DNA of 64,000 nucleotides from UBA4722 sp044221135 (GTDB lineage Bacteria > Pseudomonadota > Gammaproteobacteria > DSM-16500), in assembly GCA_044221135.1 (NCBI GenBank), contig JBGAPT010000004.1, positions 33,705 to 97,704 of the forward strand. The letters are read 5' to 3'. Below are positions 45,877 to 55,472 of this stretch, one piece after another. The translations under genes and the position numbers were made by a program. How positions within the stretch are numbered: position 1 is the first letter of the stretch; the number at the start of each line of letters is the position of its first letter. The notes below the pieces were generated by a model that was not told where the DNA came from, did not search any database, and saw nothing but the letters and a program-made list of their open reading frames with translations.

Positions 45877-45913
45877 AAAGCCCTCGATAGTTTTACTGTC
45901 TAGGGCTTTTTTA
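45877..45913 (+). terminator. Intrinsic terminator of the cold-shock gene
   Basis: AAAGCCCT ... AGGGCTTTTTT forms a GC-containing stem, with inner GATAG/CTGTC pairs through a G-U, followed directly by a T-run. It lies 26 bp after the stop codon. Confidence 0.88.
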
Positions 45914-45923
45914 TTAGTAACTC

Positions 45924-46085
45924 TTCACGAGAGCTCTGAATTTTCAAAAAAATCTCAGTTTTGAGCCAAGGTTGAACGATCTTTTTAGAAAAATTGCGGA
46001 GCATATACGAATATGTGAGCAAATTTTTCTAAAAAGATCGTTCAAGATTGGCCAAAAATGAGATTTGCCGCTTAGCGCGTGAACG
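45924..46085. repeat. Family D long hairpin element
   Basis: AACGATCTTTTTAGAAAAAT in the left half is repeated exactly in inverted form in the right half. Outer parts also pair imperfectly (AATCTCA..TTTTGAGCCAA; TTCACG). The arms are about 60 bp around a short centre. It lies between convergent genes and could stop transcription both ways or be a MITE. Confidence 0.75.
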
Positions 46086-46086
46086 T

Positions 46087-48111
46087 TTACCAAATAACAC
46101 ACCGATTTTGACTCACCATCGGGCTATTATTCAAGAGACCAAATGCCGCTTGAAATTGTGGCATATTTAAAAGTGTACCATTGACCCTATACATCGCGGG
46201 TGGGTGCGGATCTATGACAATTAGATTGCGCGCTTCTTCTGGTCTGATATTCGAGGCCCACACATGTGCTTCGCCAATAAAAAATTGTTGGTCCGGTGTG
46301 AACCCATACAATGGATGGGCGTTTGCATAATCAGGTGATGCACGAAATGCATTAAACGCCAAAATCATTCCACTTAAATCAGCTATGGCTTCACCCGAAA
46401 CCAGCTTGCCTTGTACAGCATATCCATCTAATTTAAATTGCGAAAATTCACGAACAATACAACCCGTTGCTAATTGGAATTTTTTTAAATCCTCCGGAGT
46501 CCACCAATTTTTTAAATTGCCCTGTCCATCAAACTGTGCGCCTTGATCATCAAATCCATGTGTCATTTCATGTCCTATCACAGAACCTATTGCGCCATAA
46601 TTGATAGCTGCATTCGCTTTAGGATCAAAGAAAGGAGGTTGCAAGATACCTGCAGGCAAATTGAGATTGTTTCTTGAAGGATCATAATAGGCATTGACTT
46701 CTTGCGGCAACATGTCCCAATCACTGTTATTGACTGGCTTTCCAATTTTATTCAGTGCATAACGTTTTAAAAATTCAGCTGATCGCAAAATATTAAGAAC
46801 ATAAGGCCCTTGATCAATTTTTAAAGTGGAATAATCACGCCATTTATTGGGATAACCAATGCGACTTTCCATCATGCTTAATTTTTTGAGTGCAGCTTGA
46901 CGTGTTTCGGGTGTCATCCAAGGTATCGTTTCTAAATCTGTTTTTAAAGCATTTCGAATATGACCTACCATCGCTTCCACTGTTTCTTTTGAGGAGGGTG
47001 GAAACATTTTTTCTACATATATTTTACCAATTGCAAAACCGAGTGCGGTATTTTCTTCACTGACCACACGACGCCAGCGCGGTAACAATTCTTGGGTACC
47101 CATCAATTTTTTTGTCATATAAAAACTTTCATCGACGAAGGGTTGAGACAAGACTGGCGCTGTTGTTCGAATGAGATGCCATCGAAAATATGCTTTCCAG
47201 TCTTCAAGCGGAATAGTTTTTAATTGAATATTCATAAACGCAAAAAACACAGGTGCTGAAACATTAATTTTTTTAATATTTGCATAACCTAGCTCTGTAA
47301 AAAATTGTTTCCAGTTAAAATTAGGCGTGATTTTTTGTAATTGATCGAGATTCATGGGGTGATAAACAGCATGGGGATTACGTTGTTCAATTCTGGAAAG
47401 AGAGGCTTTAGCAAATCCTGTTTCTATCGCCATAATGGTAGATGCAGCGCGTTTGGCATTTTCAGGTTTATCGCCTAATAAGGTTAACATTCTTATAATG
47501 TGTGCAACGTATTCCTTACGAATGGCTATAAATTTCTTGTCATTCTTTAAATAATAATCACGATCCGGCAAACCAAGGCCGCCTTGACTTGCAACGCCTA
47601 TGACTTGCTGGCTATCTATATAATCCTGCATTTGATCAAAATTGAAAGGTACATCAATACTGAGTAATTGCAGATGTGCTATTTCTTGCTGTAGTTCAGT
47701 AAATTGATGGATATTTTCAATACGTAAAAATTCTGGCTGCAACGGTGTTGCACCCAGTTTATTAATAGCCGTTTCATTCATGCCGGAGTTGTAAAAATCT
47801 CCTATTTTTTGCTCGACACTGCCTGGTTTATTGTCAGGTTTCTTAGCGATGTCTTGAATGATTTGATGAATTATTTTTATATTTTCTTCATTCAAAACAT
47901 GTGCCGCACTCCACATTGGATAAGCAGCAGGTATTGGATTTTTTTTGCGCCATGATCCATTTGCAAAATCAAAAAAATCATCACCCGGTTTGACGGTTTG
48001 ATCTAGCCAGTCAAGATGTAAACCGGATGTGTCTTGCTGTATGGGGGCTGCGGTTAAGCTTGTAGAAAATAGAGTAAAAATGCTTAATAGTATTAGAACA
48101 TGTTGTTTCAT
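46087..48111 (-). CDS. pepO: M13 family zinc metallopeptidase (PepO/neprilysin-like)
   Basis: The 674-residue protein has a cleavable signal peptide (residues 1-21, ending LTAAP). Zinc motif HEMTH (in VIGHEMTHGFDDQGAQFDG, near residue 512) and third ligand in GEAIADLSG are intact. The substrate-binding NAYYDPSRN stretch and the C-terminal CxxW signature (NRCVIW) match M13 peptidases, which cleave oligopeptides of up to about 40 residues. It is likely periplasmic or secreted. It stands alone. Confidence 0.93.
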   Translation of the reverse strand: MKQHVLILLSIFTLFSTSLTAAPIQQDTSGLHLDWLDQTVKPGDDFFDFANGSWRKKNPIPAAYPMWSAAHVLNEENIKIIHQIIQDIAKKPDNKPGSVEQKIGDFYNSGMNETAINKLGATPLQPEFLRIENIHQFTELQQEIAHLQLLSIDVPFNFDQMQDYIDSQQVIGVASQGGLGLPDRDYYLKNDKKFIAIRKEYVAHIIRMLTLLGDKPENAKRAASTIMAIETGFAKASLSRIEQRNPHAVYHPMNLDQLQKITPNFNWKQFFTELGYANIKKINVSAPVFFAFMNIQLKTIPLEDWKAYFRWHLIRTTAPVLSQPFVDESFYMTKKLMGTQELLPRWRRVVSEENTALGFAIGKIYVEKMFPPSSKETVEAMVGHIRNALKTDLETIPWMTPETRQAALKKLSMMESRIGYPNKWRDYSTLKIDQGPYVLNILRSAEFLKRYALNKIGKPVNNSDWDMLPQEVNAYYDPSRNNLNLPAGILQPPFFDPKANAAINYGAIGSVIGHEMTHGFDDQGAQFDGQGNLKNWWTPEDLKKFQLATGCIVREFSQFKLDGYAVQGKLVSGEAIADLSGMILAFNAFRASPDYANAHPLYGFTPDQQFFIGEAHVWASNIRPEEARNLIVIDPHPPAMYRVNGTLLNMPQFQAAFGLLNNSPMVSQNRCVIW

Positions 48112-48237
48112 GGGGGTTTCTCAAAAATAGTATAGTAAGGTGGGGGTATCATACACAATGAGGAACGGAAATGCCATGTGGCATGACGTTCTAATTCGTC
48201 TGTTGGTGTAGTGTGTCATCCCTGTGTACGCTACCAT

Positions 48238-48372
48238 GTCATCCCCGCGAAGGCGGGGACCCATTATGACTTACCTCTTAAGCCGCATTATTTCCTGAGC
48301 ATTTAACTTTTATTCTACTAATTTATTGTTAGAGGTATTTGCAAAATGGGTCCCCGCTTTCGCGGGGATGAC
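48238..48372. repeat. Family A palindromic element, copy 7 (core subtype 2)
   Basis: The arms are as in other copies, but the core is a different subtype (TTATTTCCTGAGCATTTAAC). It differs from copy 9 at 51322 by one core base plus arm variants. TAGCAAATTTCATGATGATA follows at 48455. Confidence 0.92.
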
Positions 48373-48590
48373 AGAAAGGGATGCGGGGATGACGCTATGT
48401 TAAACGCAGGGATGGCACAGTGCGATAAGCTGACACAGTAAGAGCAGAGATAACGTAATAGCAAATTTCATGATGATAACTCAGCTCCCAATAACAGCAT
48501 AAAGAACCTCGTTAAAATATAAATATCTACAGAATTAAGTCTATAAAAATGTTATGATCCCCATCATTTTTTTCAATTAGAATAAACCCA

Positions 48591-49613
48591 ATGGATAGAC
48601 TACCCAAAGAAATGATCGCCTCAGCAACCCATCATTTGCGTGACATTCTATCACTTGCCATGATGCACTCATCAGAACAGGCGGCGTTAGTTATATTCGA
48701 TACGCAGTGTCCTCTTGCAATCGCTTTAACAGAATCTTATCAATACCTGCTGCCTACAGCACATTTTATGGATTTTGATACTTTCTCTCCCGCAGAGATA
48801 TTTGCTGCTTTCAAAAAACTGGCGCCTTCGGATTTAGTTGTTCTGATACAGTCAACTAGTTTCAGACTGAATGATTTTCGAATTCGTGTTGAACTTTTTG
48901 AACAATCTTTAAAAGTCATTGAGCATCCGCATCTTGCACGAATGACAGGGTTAGAATGTATTTATTATATTGAATCACTTGCTTATGATCCTGTTTATTT
49001 TCGTGGCGTGGGTCATGCACTTAAAAATCGAATTGATTCTGCAAGCCATGGTGTAGTAGATAGTGGCGGTGAACGTCTTGTTTTTAGCTCAGCCTTTGAG
49101 CCTGCAAAACTGAATATTGGTGATTATACCGGCATGAAAAATATTGGCGGTCAGTTTCCTATTGGTGAAGTGTTTACAGAAGCAAAAAAATTAGAATCGG
49201 TGAATGGTCGTGTTCGTATTTTTGCATTTGCTGATACTTCATTTAAGGTTAATAAGCCAGAAATTCCGATCACGCTGGTCATCACTGAAGGGCGTGTTAC
49301 AGATGTGATGCACTCTACACCTGAGTTCGATAAAGTGCTTACATCGATTCGCGCAGATGAACAAGAGGTGTGGCTGCGTGAGCTCGGCTTTGGAATGAAC
49401 CGCGCATTTTCACCTGATCGAACGGTTAGTGATATAGGTACTTATGAACGGATGTGTGGTATCCATTTGTCATTGGGTGCAAAACACGGCGTATACAAAA
49501 AATCTAATTTTAAACGCGGGGATACGTGGCATCATGTCGATGTTTTTGCGGTTACGCATGTGGTTTATCTTGATGAGAGTGTGGTGTTTGAAGGGGGGGC
49601 TTGGAGAGTTTGA
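48591..49613 (+). CDS. M29-like aminopeptidase family metalloprotein
   Basis: The 340-residue protein has no signal peptide. The C-terminal half carries the ligand pattern of M29 (AmpS/aminopeptidase T) enzymes: Glu in FPIGEVFTEA, Glu in LRELGFGMN, His and Tyr in GIHLSLGAKHGVY, and His-x-Asp in HHVDVF. These are dinuclear cobalt or zinc aminopeptidases that form self-compartmentalised dimers. The N-terminal half is diverged and somewhat short compared with usual M29 members (about 410 residues), so the annotation stays at family level. It stands alone. Confidence 0.7.
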   Translation: MDRLPKEMIASATHHLRDILSLAMMHSSEQAALVIFDTQCPLAIALTESYQYLLPTAHFMDFDTFSPAEIFAAFKKLAPSDLVVLIQSTSFRLNDFRIRVELFEQSLKVIEHPHLARMTGLECIYYIESLAYDPVYFRGVGHALKNRIDSASHGVVDSGGERLVFSSAFEPAKLNIGDYTGMKNIGGQFPIGEVFTEAKKLESVNGRVRIFAFADTSFKVNKPEIPITLVITEGRVTDVMHSTPEFDKVLTSIRADEQEVWLRELGFGMNRAFSPDRTVSDIGTYERMCGIHLSLGAKHGVYKKSNFKRGDTWHHVDVFAVTHVVYLDESVVFEGGAWRV

Positions 49614-49669
49614 GATACGTACTTATTGTCATCCCCGCTCTCTACTTGTCATCCCCGCTCTCACCTTCT

Positions 49670-49804
49670 GTCATCCCCGCGAAGGCGGGGACCCATCATG
49701 ACTTGTCTCTTTAACTACCTCATTTCTTGATAATTCAATTTCTATTTTACTAAATATCGTTTGGAGGTATTTGCAGCATGGGTCCCCGCCTTCGCGGGGA
49801 TGAC
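49670..49804. repeat. Family A palindromic element, copy 8
   Basis: A 135-bp palindromic element. Five degenerate 19-21 bp units (GTGGGGAGTGGGGATGAC type) follow on the right up to about 49912 and run against the lysA stop codon. Confidence 0.92.
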
Positions 49805-49916
49805 ACAGTGGGGAGTGGGGATGACATAGTGGGGAGCGGGAATGACAAAATGAGAGTAGAAATGACAAAGCGAGAGTAGAGATGGCAGAGTGAGAACAGG
49901 GAAAACACAGCAACAA

Positions 49917-51167
49917 TTAACAACAACTCTCCCCCGAAAATAAGTCCTGAATGCTTTCCCGTTGACGTACTAAATGCATTTTATTTTTATCGACCATGAT
50001 TTCTGCTGCCCTAGGTCTTGTATTATAGTTTGAACTCATGCAAGAGCCATAAGCACCTACACAACCGATGGCAATCAGATCACCCTCTCTCAATGCTAAT
50101 GAGCGATTTTTCCCTAGAAAATCAGCTGATTCACACACTGGGCCTACGATGTCATACAGTATTTCTTGCAAGCCTTGATTTTGCTTAACAGGCATAATAG
50201 GATGCCAGGCATCGTAAAGTGCGGGACGTAATAAATCATTCATGCCTGCATCAACAATTGCAAAATTTTTAGAACCGGTTTTTTTTAAATATTCTACTTT
50301 CGTAAGCAAAATACCTGTATTTGCAACGAGTGCACGCCCGGGCTCAATAATAATCTCTAAGCCGCAATCTTTTAATTGATGACAAAGAGCAGTCACATAA
50401 TTTGTAATAGTAGGCGGTGTTTCATCCTGATAGCGAACACCCAGCCCGCCGCCTATATCAATGTGTTGTAACGGAATACCTTTATTTTTTAATTCTGCAA
50501 TCAATTGGAGCACACTCCCGATTGCTTCAATAAAAGGACTGAGCTCCGTTAATTGCGAACCAATATGACACGCAATACCTGCTAAATGACAGTAAGGCAT
50601 TGTTGTTTTAATTTTTTCACATAATGCAAGCACGTCATTCAAATCAATGCCGAATTTATTATCGTTTAAGCCTGTTGCAATATAAGGATGTGTGCGCGCA
50701 TCAATATTGGGATTAATCCGTATCGCAATTTCAACGATTTTTTTTTGTTCCGATGCAATCTGATGCAAACGCTCTAATTCAGATTCTGATTCAACATTAA
50801 AACAACCTATACCTACTTGAATGGCGCGTAATATTTCTGCACTTTGTTTTGCAACGCCAGAGAAAATAATTTTTTTAGCATTCCCTTTTGCTGCCAGCAC
50901 ACGTTCCAGCTCGCCTACAGAAACAATATCAAAGCCTGCATTTTTCATTGCAAATATATTCAAAATGGCTAAATTTGCGTTGGCTTTTACAGCATAACAA
51001 ATCCGATGGCGTACTGACCCAAACGCATTTGAAAATGCATGCCAATTTTGTTCAAGCGCCTGGCGCGAATAAATATAGCAAGGCGTGCCAAATTGTTCTG
51101 CGATATCTATTAAACTGACGTCTTCAGCATACAGTAAATCTTTTTTATAGGGAAAATTTTGCAGCAT
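49917..51167 (-). CDS. lysA: Diaminopimelate decarboxylase
   Basis: The 416-residue fold-III PLP enzyme converts meso-diaminopimelate to L-lysine, the last step of lysine synthesis. PLP lysine K61 is in YAVKANANLAILN. The phosphate loop HIDIGGGLGV, the EPGRALVANTG motif and the active-site CESADFLGKNR are intact. Length and order match LysA. It is monocistronic here, not in the usual lysA-dapF pair. Confidence 0.95.
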   Translation of the reverse strand: MLQNFPYKKDLLYAEDVSLIDIAEQFGTPCYIYSRQALEQNWHAFSNAFGSVRHRICYAVKANANLAILNIFAMKNAGFDIVSVGELERVLAAKGNAKKIIFSGVAKQSAEILRAIQVGIGCFNVESESELERLHQIASEQKKIVEIAIRINPNIDARTHPYIATGLNDNKFGIDLNDVLALCEKIKTTMPYCHLAGIACHIGSQLTELSPFIEAIGSVLQLIAELKNKGIPLQHIDIGGGLGVRYQDETPPTITNYVTALCHQLKDCGLEIIIEPGRALVANTGILLTKVEYLKKTGSKNFAIVDAGMNDLLRPALYDAWHPIMPVKQNQGLQEILYDIVGPVCESADFLGKNRSLALREGDLIAIGCVGAYGSCMSSNYNTRPRAAEIMVDKNKMHLVRQRESIQDLFSGESCC

Positions 51168-51321
51168 AGAGGTGTGTTATTCCTTCAGTAAAATATAACG
51201 AAATCATACCTGATTTAGAGGTGGTCTTAAAGAATTTCATTATTATTTAGTTTTGCTGTGTTATTTCCGCTTTAATTGTGTTATCCCTGCTTCCTTCTCT
51301 GTCATCCCCGCTTCTTTCTCT

Positions 51322-51456
51322 GTCATCCCCGCGAAGGCGGGGACCCATTATGACTTACCTCTTAAGCTGCATTATTTCCTGAGCATTTAACTTTTATTCT
51401 ACTAATTTATTGTTAGAGGTATTTGCAAAATGGGTCCCCGCCTTCGCGGGGATGAC
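51322..51456. repeat. Family A palindromic element, copy 9 (core subtype 2)
   Basis: The core is nearly identical to copy 7, 3 kb away (one core difference), pointing to recent copying. Right-hand units are AGATAGATGCGAGGATGAC repeated. No gene lies between 51168 and 51609. Confidence 0.92.
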
Positions 51457-51609
51457 AGGTAGAGTGCGGGGATGACAGATAGATGCGAGGATGACAGATA
51501 GATGCGGAGATGACACACATTTGTAACATTCTTTGTACTTGTTTTTTTATAAGTAACGAATAGCGCATTTATTAAATATTCCTATATAGTTATAAATCCA
51601 TACCCGTTT

Positions 51610-52320
51610 TTACCTCGCCCACCCCGGCACATACCCCCCCGCTTTCTTCAACTCCACCTTATTCACCTCACAATCCGGATCCAGCTTCCCCAACAATTTC
51701 CAAAACCGCACCCCATGCGACATCACCTTGGTATGACACAACTCATGCAGCAACACATGATCCACCAAATGCGGCGGTAAAAAGAGTAATTTACAACATA
51801 AACTAATATTTTTATCACTGGAACAACTGCCCCAGCGCGTAATCGTATGCCTGATATTTAACTGATTAAAAGACAAACCATGCTTTACCGATAATACCTG
51901 CAATCGCTCACGAAAATACTGCTCCGCGATTTTCTTCAGCCAATTCCGCAACAATCGCACACACTCTTTTTGATTCGCCATATTGCCTAACAATTTAATT
52001 TGCTTACTTTGATTCGCAATGCACCGAATTTTAGATGCTGCCGTAGCCCAATAAACTACATCCCACGTTTGCTGAATGCCACGTAAAAAAATACTCTCCG
52101 GTAATTGCAAAGGCATCACTTCACACTTTTCCTGCACCTGCACCCAGCGTTTCCAATTACGCACAATCCACGATTTCTTTTCTTGTAAAAATTGCTCGAT
52201 CACCGTTTGTGACACCGCACGCTTACCCGGCACTACCACTTCCAATCCACGCCCTGAAATCCGCAATTGCAAATATTTCGCTTTTAAACTATATCTTAAA
52301 GTGTAATCAGGAATACTCAT
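51610..52320 (-). CDS. YgjP/DUF45-type metallopeptidase
   Basis: The 236-residue protein has the zincin motif HELCH with a third ligand in MSHGVRFW, typical of the YgjP (DUF45, WLM-like) family. The RWGSCSSD motif about 30 residues upstream is also family-typical. The N-terminal region is beta-rich (YTLRYSLKAKYLQLRISGRG). Family members are predicted intracellular peptidases without confirmed substrates. GAGAGAG precedes the ATG. It is 30 bp from the DUF4143 ATPase gene on the same strand. Confidence 0.88.
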   Translation of the reverse strand: MSIPDYTLRYSLKAKYLQLRISGRGLEVVVPGKRAVSQTVIEQFLQEKKSWIVRNWKRWVQVQEKCEVMPLQLPESIFLRGIQQTWDVVYWATAASKIRCIANQSKQIKLLGNMANQKECVRLLRNWLKKIAEQYFRERLQVLSVKHGLSFNQLNIRHTITRWGSCSSDKNISLCCKLLFLPPHLVDHVLLHELCHTKVMSHGVRFWKLLGKLDPDCEVNKVELKKAGGYVPGWAR

Positions 52321-52350
52321 TTTTCTCTCTCATTTTATTGTTTAATCTAA

Positions 52351-53526
52351 CTACTTAACAACTTCACCAAAATACTGCGCTATCCCCTCTTTCCATGGTA
52401 AGACCATCACATTATCAATCTGTGTAGGATATTTATCATTCGACAAACAAATTGCAATCGAGTTTGGAATATCACTGCATAACTGGCCAAAAATGCTTAT
52501 ATTTTTCTTAACAATAGTCTGAGTGCTTTTAATTTCAATACACAACAACGGCAGCCCCGGACGCTCTACAATTAAATCAATTTCAGCATCGCTCACCGTA
52601 CGCAAATAAGTAAACTTATATTCACTATGATAATAACTCGCCATACGCATGCATTCTAAAATAACAAAATGTTCAAATGCATCACCATAAGCACTCGTCT
52701 GCGGCATTAATTCAACACTGGTCATACGAGATAATGCTCTCACAACACCCGTATCAAAAAAATAAAATTTAGGCTTTTCACGCAACCGTTTGCGAACAGA
52801 ATGATGAAATGGCTCAAGGAAAAAACCAATTAAGGTATCCTCTAAAATAGAATAATAAGCAGCCACTGTTTTATCATCCACACCCACATCCCGGGCAATG
52901 GTTTTAAAATTGATAATTTTCCCATTACATTGCGCTGCTACTTCTAAAAAACGACGAAATGGATCCAGCTTGCGTATAAATTGCTCACCCCAAATTTCTT
53001 CTTTAAGATACGTATGCGCATACGCTTGCAAAAAAGCCTGTCGCTCTTGATTATTTTCACACTGAAAAATCTGAGGCAATGTTCCCCAACGCAATGCTTC
53101 ATCCAAATTAAAATAAGAACCCAGTTCAACCGAAGTAAAAGGAAATAAATGATAAACATACGCACGGCCCGCCAACAAATTAGCCCCGCCTTTTTTTAAC
53201 TTCCGCGCACTTGAACCGGTCATTACAAACTGTTTTTTTGTTTCACTCATGAGTCGCTGCACACTATCTAGAAGACGAGGCACTTTTTGAATTTCATCAA
53301 TAATAACATGCGTGATTGTCTCAGGTAACGCCATCACGATGTTATAAAGTCTATGAGGATTCCGTGCAAACTGTTCTTCTTCTACACTGTCCAGCAAGTC
53401 TATTGTGATACAGGTTGCTGATGAAAATTGTTGTTTAAGTAGAGTACTTTTCCCTGTATTACGAGGCCCAAATAACAAAAAACTCTTATTTTGAGGCAGT
53501 ATAAGCAATCTATTGATGCATATCAT
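52351..53526 (-). CDS. AAA-type ATPase with DUF4143 domain
   Basis: The first ATG is at 53526 (391 residues); a GTG 12 bp upstream is also in frame. The N-terminal ATPase has Walker A LFGPRNTGKSTLLK, Walker B HVIIDEIQKVP, and the arginine-type MTGSSARKLKKGGANLLAGR. The C-terminal DUF4143 domain ends with a PD-(D/E)XK-like core (AEIDLIVERPGLPLLCIEIKST), in which Asp, Glu and Lys are all in place. This family is widespread and mobile, and the function is not established; toxin-antitoxin or DNA-targeting roles have been suggested. Two palindromes overlap its promoter. Confidence 0.88.
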   Translation of the reverse strand: MICINRLLILPQNKSFLLFGPRNTGKSTLLKQQFSSATCITIDLLDSVEEEQFARNPHRLYNIVMALPETITHVIIDEIQKVPRLLDSVQRLMSETKKQFVMTGSSARKLKKGGANLLAGRAYVYHLFPFTSVELGSYFNLDEALRWGTLPQIFQCENNQERQAFLQAYAHTYLKEEIWGEQFIRKLDPFRRFLEVAAQCNGKIINFKTIARDVGVDDKTVAAYYSILEDTLIGFFLEPFHHSVRKRLREKPKFYFFDTGVVRALSRMTSVELMPQTSAYGDAFEHFVILECMRMASYYHSEYKFTYLRTVSDAEIDLIVERPGLPLLCIEIKSTQTIVKKNISIFGQLCSDIPNSIAICLSNDKYPTQIDNVMVLPWKEGIAQYFGEVVK

Positions 53527-53536
53527 AGCGGAACAC

Positions 53537-53636
53537 ACTCCGAAAAATACTGGAATTCTCGGAGTATAGTCCGAAATAACCTGATCCGTCTACTTAATTA
53601 AGCTTAATGCTCCGGAAATACCAGTATTTCTCGGAG
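53537..53636. promoter_or_regulatory. Two palindromic operator-like sites before the DUF4143 ATPase gene
   Basis: Site 1 (53537-53565) is ACTCCGA-N15-TCGGAGT. Site 2 (53610-53636) is CTCCGG-N15-TCGGAG. Both carry ATACTGG/CCAGTAT in their interiors and share TCTCGGAGTATAGTC. They probably bind a dimeric regulator, perhaps the ATPase itself. Confidence 0.6.
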
Positions 53637-53841
53637 TATAGTCTTAATTTAGCAATGCCTCCCACCGAGCACAGTTGAATAAACCAGGAAACTATTCAAA
53701 ATGAACATATAGTAGGCGATTAATAATAAATTGTACTATAAATAGAAAAAATCATACGAAATACAGTTATCTTTATGTTTCTCTCACATTTAAAAATTCA
53801 GCTCATGATATAATTAAATCTTTCCTAAATTAGATTGGTGT

Positions 53842-53896
53842 CATTGTCATCCTTCACGAACTCTCCCCTGGTAAGGGGCTCAAGATGACAGCAATG
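53842..53896. repeat. REP-like TTGTCATCCTTCACG palindrome
   Basis: TTGTCATCCTTCACGAAC and TCAAGATGACAGCAA are imperfectly inverted around CCCCTGG. It belongs with the fragments at 32037 and 36460. Confidence 0.45.
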
Positions 53897-54005
53897 CCAC
53901 ATAAAAATGACACAATTAAATGAACGCTCTCAAAGAAATGAGATTAGGTATTTTTATTTTAGGAAGACTTACGTTAAATTAAATTTTATTGAAAGGAGAA
54001 ATGCC

Positions 54006-55388
54006 ATGACTGAATCAGGAGCCAATCTACCGAAGGAAGGAGATGAAGGAGATAAAGAAAAGAAAGAAACAGCGACTGAATTAGCAGCCGATCCACAGAA
54101 GAAAGAGGGTGAAGAAAAGGATAAAGAAAAGAAAGAAGCAGCGACTGAATCAAAAGCCGATCCACAGAAGAAAGAGAGTGAAGAAAAGGATAAAGCAACT
54201 CCTCCTACAACAGATATCATGGCTTTTTTCTTAAAATTCTACGAAGAGAAACAAAGAAATGATAGCGGCAACTTTTCAACGATAGATACAGCTAGAATGG
54301 CATTAGCCCAAACGTATACTAAGCTATGGAAGACATTTCCTACCAATAAAAAGGAATGGCCGGCATCGCCCTCCCCGGTAGATGAAGTAGCACTCTTCAC
54401 CCAGTCAAATATTCTAGGATTACAGGATAGAGTACTGGAATTGATATCGGCTGATAATAGCATTGACAACCTGCAGGAAGCACAAAATCTCACTGCTTCA
54501 ATTACAGCACTTTCAAATTTTCTCAACGGAACAGGAAATTTAGAAGACTTTGCTAACACTATACCTCCGTTAGACCAACAAGGTCAGTCTGCTTCAGAAC
54601 CGGGAACAGCGCGTAAAGCAGTAGGCACTCTTGCAATGATTTTAGGAATAGCATTGATCGCTTTTATAGCTTACCCTGCAGCGCCAGTACTGGGACACGC
54701 TGTCGCTCAAACAGCAATCGGTGCAAAAGTATTATCCGTGGTCAGCGGGTTATTGACATCAGCATCTCAATATATATCTGGATCTACTGTAGGATCTGCC
54801 ATAGGAACTTTTTTAACACAACACGGTGCGACAGCAGCTGCCAGTCAGGTTGCGTCATTTGCATCCACTACAATGGGTCAAATAGGAACTTTTTTAACGC
54901 AGCACGGTGTAACAGACGTTATCACTCAAGCCTCTGCTTTTTTTGCACAGTCTGGTAATTACACCACACTAGGTCTGGCTGGAGGATTTGGAATAAAAGA
55001 AGTAGGAAGCCTCGTCCGCGGCAAAAGCACGCCTGCCGTAGAGCCTGAAAAAGGAGTGAAAACATTAAGGGACATTCATGCAGAAGCATACCGTAAGAGC
55101 CGCGAAAAAATAGCAAAAGAAGTTGATTACAGAAAAATAATCATATATAAGTCAGAGGTAAAAGAAGGTAGCACAAGCTTCGAAAAATTCGGTCAGCAAG
55201 CAGGAGTAGACGAGAAAGACTTGACTCCAGAGGGCCTAGCAAGAGTAAAAGAAGCAAAGCAACATTTACTAGCCAGTGAAATATATAAAAAACTAGGCCC
55301 TTCTCCAGCGGGAATAAAAAAAACAGGAGAAGATAGAGAAAAAAAAGAGAAAGAGGCAAAAAAAGAGACAAGAAAAAGAAAATCATAA
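54006..55388 (+). CDS. Repeat-containing orphan with late hydrophobic block; effector candidate
   Basis: The start at 54006 has AAGGAG 9 nt upstream (460 residues); the upstream frame lacks a ribosome site. Residues 8-65 contain a 23-residue unit repeated about 2.3 times (KEKKE.ATE..ADPQKKE.EE), encoded by a 69-bp DNA repeat. A helical domain follows, then a hydrophobic block (about 205-360) with a second repeat (IGTFLTQHGAT / IGTFLTQHGVT). The C-terminus is very Lys/Glu-rich and ends ETRKRKS. There is no signal peptide and no known family. The build resembles the orphans at 9296 and 35233. Confidence 0.66.
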   Translation: MTESGANLPKEGDEGDKEKKETATELAADPQKKEGEEKDKEKKEAATESKADPQKKESEEKDKATPPTTDIMAFFLKFYEEKQRNDSGNFSTIDTARMALAQTYTKLWKTFPTNKKEWPASPSPVDEVALFTQSNILGLQDRVLELISADNSIDNLQEAQNLTASITALSNFLNGTGNLEDFANTIPPLDQQGQSASEPGTARKAVGTLAMILGIALIAFIAYPAAPVLGHAVAQTAIGAKVLSVVSGLLTSASQYISGSTVGSAIGTFLTQHGATAAASQVASFASTTMGQIGTFLTQHGVTDVITQASAFFAQSGNYTTLGLAGGFGIKEVGSLVRGKSTPAVEPEKGVKTLRDIHAEAYRKSREKIAKEVDYRKIIIYKSEVKEGSTSFEKFGQQAGVDEKDLTPEGLARVKEAKQHLLASEIYKKLGPSPAGIKKTGEDREKKEKEAKKETRKRKS

Positions 55389-55472
55389 TCTCATCGTCAT
55401 TGTACACACTCCACCCTCTGGATTTCTAAAAGCAGATTGACCGCTTAAAGAAGTAGGAGAGGAGTGTGATTT

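Noticed and set aside
53969..54220. Ser/Phe-rich antisense frames
   Set aside because: They lie opposite the Lys/Glu-rich repeat region of the 54006 gene and are compositional.
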